Shown here one piece after another: positions 32,016-33,560 of a stretch of DNA of 33,560 nucleotides. The stretch is from Nitrososphaerales archaeon (GTDB lineage: Archaea; Thermoproteota; Nitrososphaeria; Nitrososphaerales; CADDZS01). The notes beneath the pieces were generated by a model, which had not been told where the DNA came from, ran no database searches, and saw nothing but the letters and a program-made list of their open reading frames with translations. The stretch's first letter is position 1. The number at the start of each line of letters is the position of its first letter. Position numbers and translations under genes: made by a program. The stretch is from contig JASHPQ010000004.1 of assembly GCA_030037995.1 (NCBI GenBank), positions 1 through 33,560 of the forward strand, in the 5' to 3' direction.

Positions 32016-32568
32016 AAAGATAAAGAGAATCATTTTGGAAACCGATGATCCTACAGAGAGGAAGATCAGGTTCCTAGCCCTACTCACCTCCGCGCTGCCT
32101 AAGGAAAAACCAAAACCAGTGCTAACCGGCGGGTCCGCCATCGAGATCTATCTTGATGGCACTTTAAGGACCGGGGACATGGATATAGTGTATGACGTCA
32201 CAAAACTGAAAAAAATTCTAAAGACTTGGCATTTTGAGCTCGGCACTGCTCTTAGAAGCTACGCTAACGAGGATCTGGGCTTAGCCGTCGTTCTTGTAGG
32301 GGAGAAGTTAAATGGCTCCTACGATAAGCTTACCACGATTATAACTGATTATGGACCTGTGACGGTAATCGGCGTAGAGGACTTGATCTTGAAGAGACTC
32401 GCTTCGGCGAAATTCTGGAGCGTTGTAACGGATATGGAACAATCATATCTGTTAGCAAAATCACAAGAAGGCAAGATCGATTGGGAGTACCTCGAGAGGC
32501 AAGCCAGGAAAGAAGACATTAGTGACTACCTGAAGAAGCTAAAAGATTCTCTTAAAGGGAAATTGTAA
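31990..32568 (+). CDS. AbiEii/MNT-like nucleotidyltransferase, probable toxin
   Basis: About 192 aa from GTG 31990 (frame open from TTG 31942; overlap with the wHTH gene 26-74 bp). Pol-beta-fold nucleotidyltransferase: TGGSAIEIYLDGTLRTGDMDIVYD holds the GGS motif (47-49) and the paired acids D63/D65. A later GVEDLILKRLASAKFW matches the helix shared by AbiEii/DUF6036-type enzymes. Catalytic residues look intact. Such toxins transfer nucleotides to tRNA or other targets; the target here is unknown. The pairing with a wHTH protein supports a toxin-antitoxin or phage-defence role. Confidence 0.75.
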   Translation: MIASTLAYEKIKRIILETDDPTERKIRFLALLTSALPKEKPKPVLTGGSAIEIYLDGTLRTGDMDIVYDVTKLKKILKTWHFELGTALRSYANEDLGLAVVLVGEKLNGSYDKLTTIITDYGPVTVIGVEDLILKRLASAKFWSVVTDMEQSYLLAKSQEGKIDWEYLERQARKEDISDYLKKLKDSLKGKL

Positions 32569-32642
32569 CGGAGGTGCCGGGAACCCAGCATTTCGGACAG
32601 TCAACGGACACGAGAAGCCGGGCATTCTCAGGAATGTCTCGC

Positions 32643-33080
32643 TTAGGCGGAAAAGATCGAAAGTACCATTACGACCACAGAAAGAATGAGTGCAAGCGCT
32701 CCCTCGACGACTGCTAGCGAAAGGAAACCCCCGGACAAATGGACTACCTCCATTAGCGGTAAAAACAATCCGAAAAATATTCCAAACCCACAAGCTATCG
32801 AAAAGGGAATCTTGCTAAAGTGCTTGTACCTCAATAGTAGAAACCCCGTAAGAATCGCAAACAAGCCCCCGACGATATCTAGAAGCACAAAAGTACCGCC
32901 GGATATCAGGCCATTGGATAGGGCTTCGAGAGTCTGGAACACGTTCGTTGAAGTAATGGCCATCACCACAACATCGATCGCCAGGAATACCGATAGTATT
33001 CCGGTCGCTTTACCATACTTTCTCCTCTTTCTGTCTTCGACTATCATCTGATTTAGAGGATTTTGGATCTTCGAGAGCAT
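32643..33080 (-). CDS. Four-helix membrane protein of unknown function
   Basis: 145 aa. A polar N-terminus (MLSKIQNPLNQMIVEDRKRRKYGK) precedes four hydrophobic helices at about 26-45, 56-81, 88-110 and 117-143. The family is not recognised. It is convergent with the nucleotidyltransferase gene (74 bp between stops). The ATG start at 33080 is the only good one. Nothing nearby gives a functional clue. Confidence 0.65.
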   Translation of the reverse strand: MLSKIQNPLNQMIVEDRKRRKYGKATGILSVFLAIDVVVMAITSTNVFQTLEALSNGLISGGTFVLLDIVGGLFAILTGFLLLRYKHFSKIPFSIACGFGIFFGLFLPLMEVVHLSGGFLSLAVVEGALALILSVVVMVLSIFSA

Positions 33081-33176
33081 CAGCAGCAGAGATCAAGAAT
33101 GGATTTATTTTCTATTATGAATTCGAGATTCGTAACAGATCCATATATCGGATGTCGCTATATTGGGAAAACTCCT

Positions 33177-33560
33177 TCACTCTCCCAGTTCTCCCGCGAT
33201 GAGCCTGCACTCCACCTTTATTCGATGGATCACTAGCGCGGAATCATGTATCCCGAGCTTTTGCGCCAGTTCCCTAGAGCTTATTCGCTTTGGCAGGCCG
33301 TAGTATTCCAACCTGTATGCGGTAACGCCTCTGCTTCTCTGTTAGGCGATTGAGTAGACGAAGGGGTGACTTACATTCCATTTTACGAACGCATCTACGA
33401 GCTGATCCTCGCTTCTCCCGGCCGCGCTTCCAACAAATTCAGCATCTTCCCTTTCTATCGCGACATCTTCCGTCAGTACGTTCAACACAAAACCAATGAC
33501 GAGATTGCCGAGCTAAATGGCTGGAAATTTCATCGCGGTGGGATTCACCTTAACAGTACA
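33177..33560 (-). pseudogene. Frameshifted bacterio-opsin-activator-type HTH (HTH_10) protein, partial
   Basis: The C-terminal 49 codons (33326-33177) read AYRLEYYGLPKRISSRELAQKLGIHDSALVIHRIKVECRLI, a clear HTH_10 domain. The expected lead-in LTEKQR is present but in another frame (33345-33328), about 8 bases too close. Upstream residues (VLTEDVAIEREDAEFVG... to 33342) lie in a further frame ending in TAA. A TAG at 33513-33515 breaks it again. So at least two indels and one stop. It runs off the window end. Confidence 0.7.

Overview
The window is archaeal chromosome. It carries both subunits of the archaea-specific family D DNA polymerase (DP1 and DP2), an Orc1/Cdc6 initiator beside an ORB-type replication origin, a geranylgeranylglyceryl phosphate synthase for archaeal lipids, a two-subunit aconitase X of the kind used in the archaeal mevalonate pathway, and an Elf1-type elongation factor. 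PolD together with Elf1 and a NitrOD5-like protein points to the TACK side, most likely Thaumarchaeota/Nitrososphaeria. A thermopsin (family A5 acid protease) and several Ser/Thr-stalked surface proteins suggest an acidic habitat. The lineage is inferred from gene content; no rRNA or tRNA gene was found.

Layout. 1-7000: a HisD-family gene converging on a HisB-family gene, an oligopeptide-type binding protein, and a minus-strand operon of aconitase X large subunit, small subunit and a malate/lactate dehydrogenase-like protein. 7000-9000: a NitrOD5-like protein, a frameshifted remnant and a VapBC toxin-antitoxin pair behind a palindromic operator. 9000-13200: small membrane and secreted proteins, a membrane protein/wHTH pair, a methyltransferase and an amino-acid permease. 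13200-17830: minus-strand operon elf1, GGGP synthase, polD large subunit. 18000-21300: a two-gene unit ending in a membrane-tethered wHTH protein, a Nudix-like protein with a broken Nudix box, a DUF1330 protein, a uracil-DNA-glycosylase-like protein and a small zinc-finger protein. 21500-25470: a secreted thermopsin and a large DUF4382 surface protein.

25960-26506 is the replication origin: at least three same-orientation ORB elements (core CAGTGGAA) and an AT-rich stretch directly upstream of orc1/cdc6. Orc1 converges on the PolD small subunit, which is translationally coupled to a phosphohexomutase. Origin, initiator and both replicative polymerase subunits thus lie within about 17 kb.

30700-33560 is a decaying accessory stretch. 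It holds 860 bp without an intact gene, a wHTH-nucleotidyltransferase pair that looks like an AbiE/MNT-type toxin-antitoxin module with a 23-bp operator palindrome, a four-helix membrane protein, and a frameshifted bacterio-opsin-activator-type HTH pseudogene running off the end.

The most unusual points are the changed metal-site or substrate-site residues in the HisD, HisB and malate-dehydrogenase relatives, the readable origin, and the two toxin-antitoxin-like loci with clear operators.
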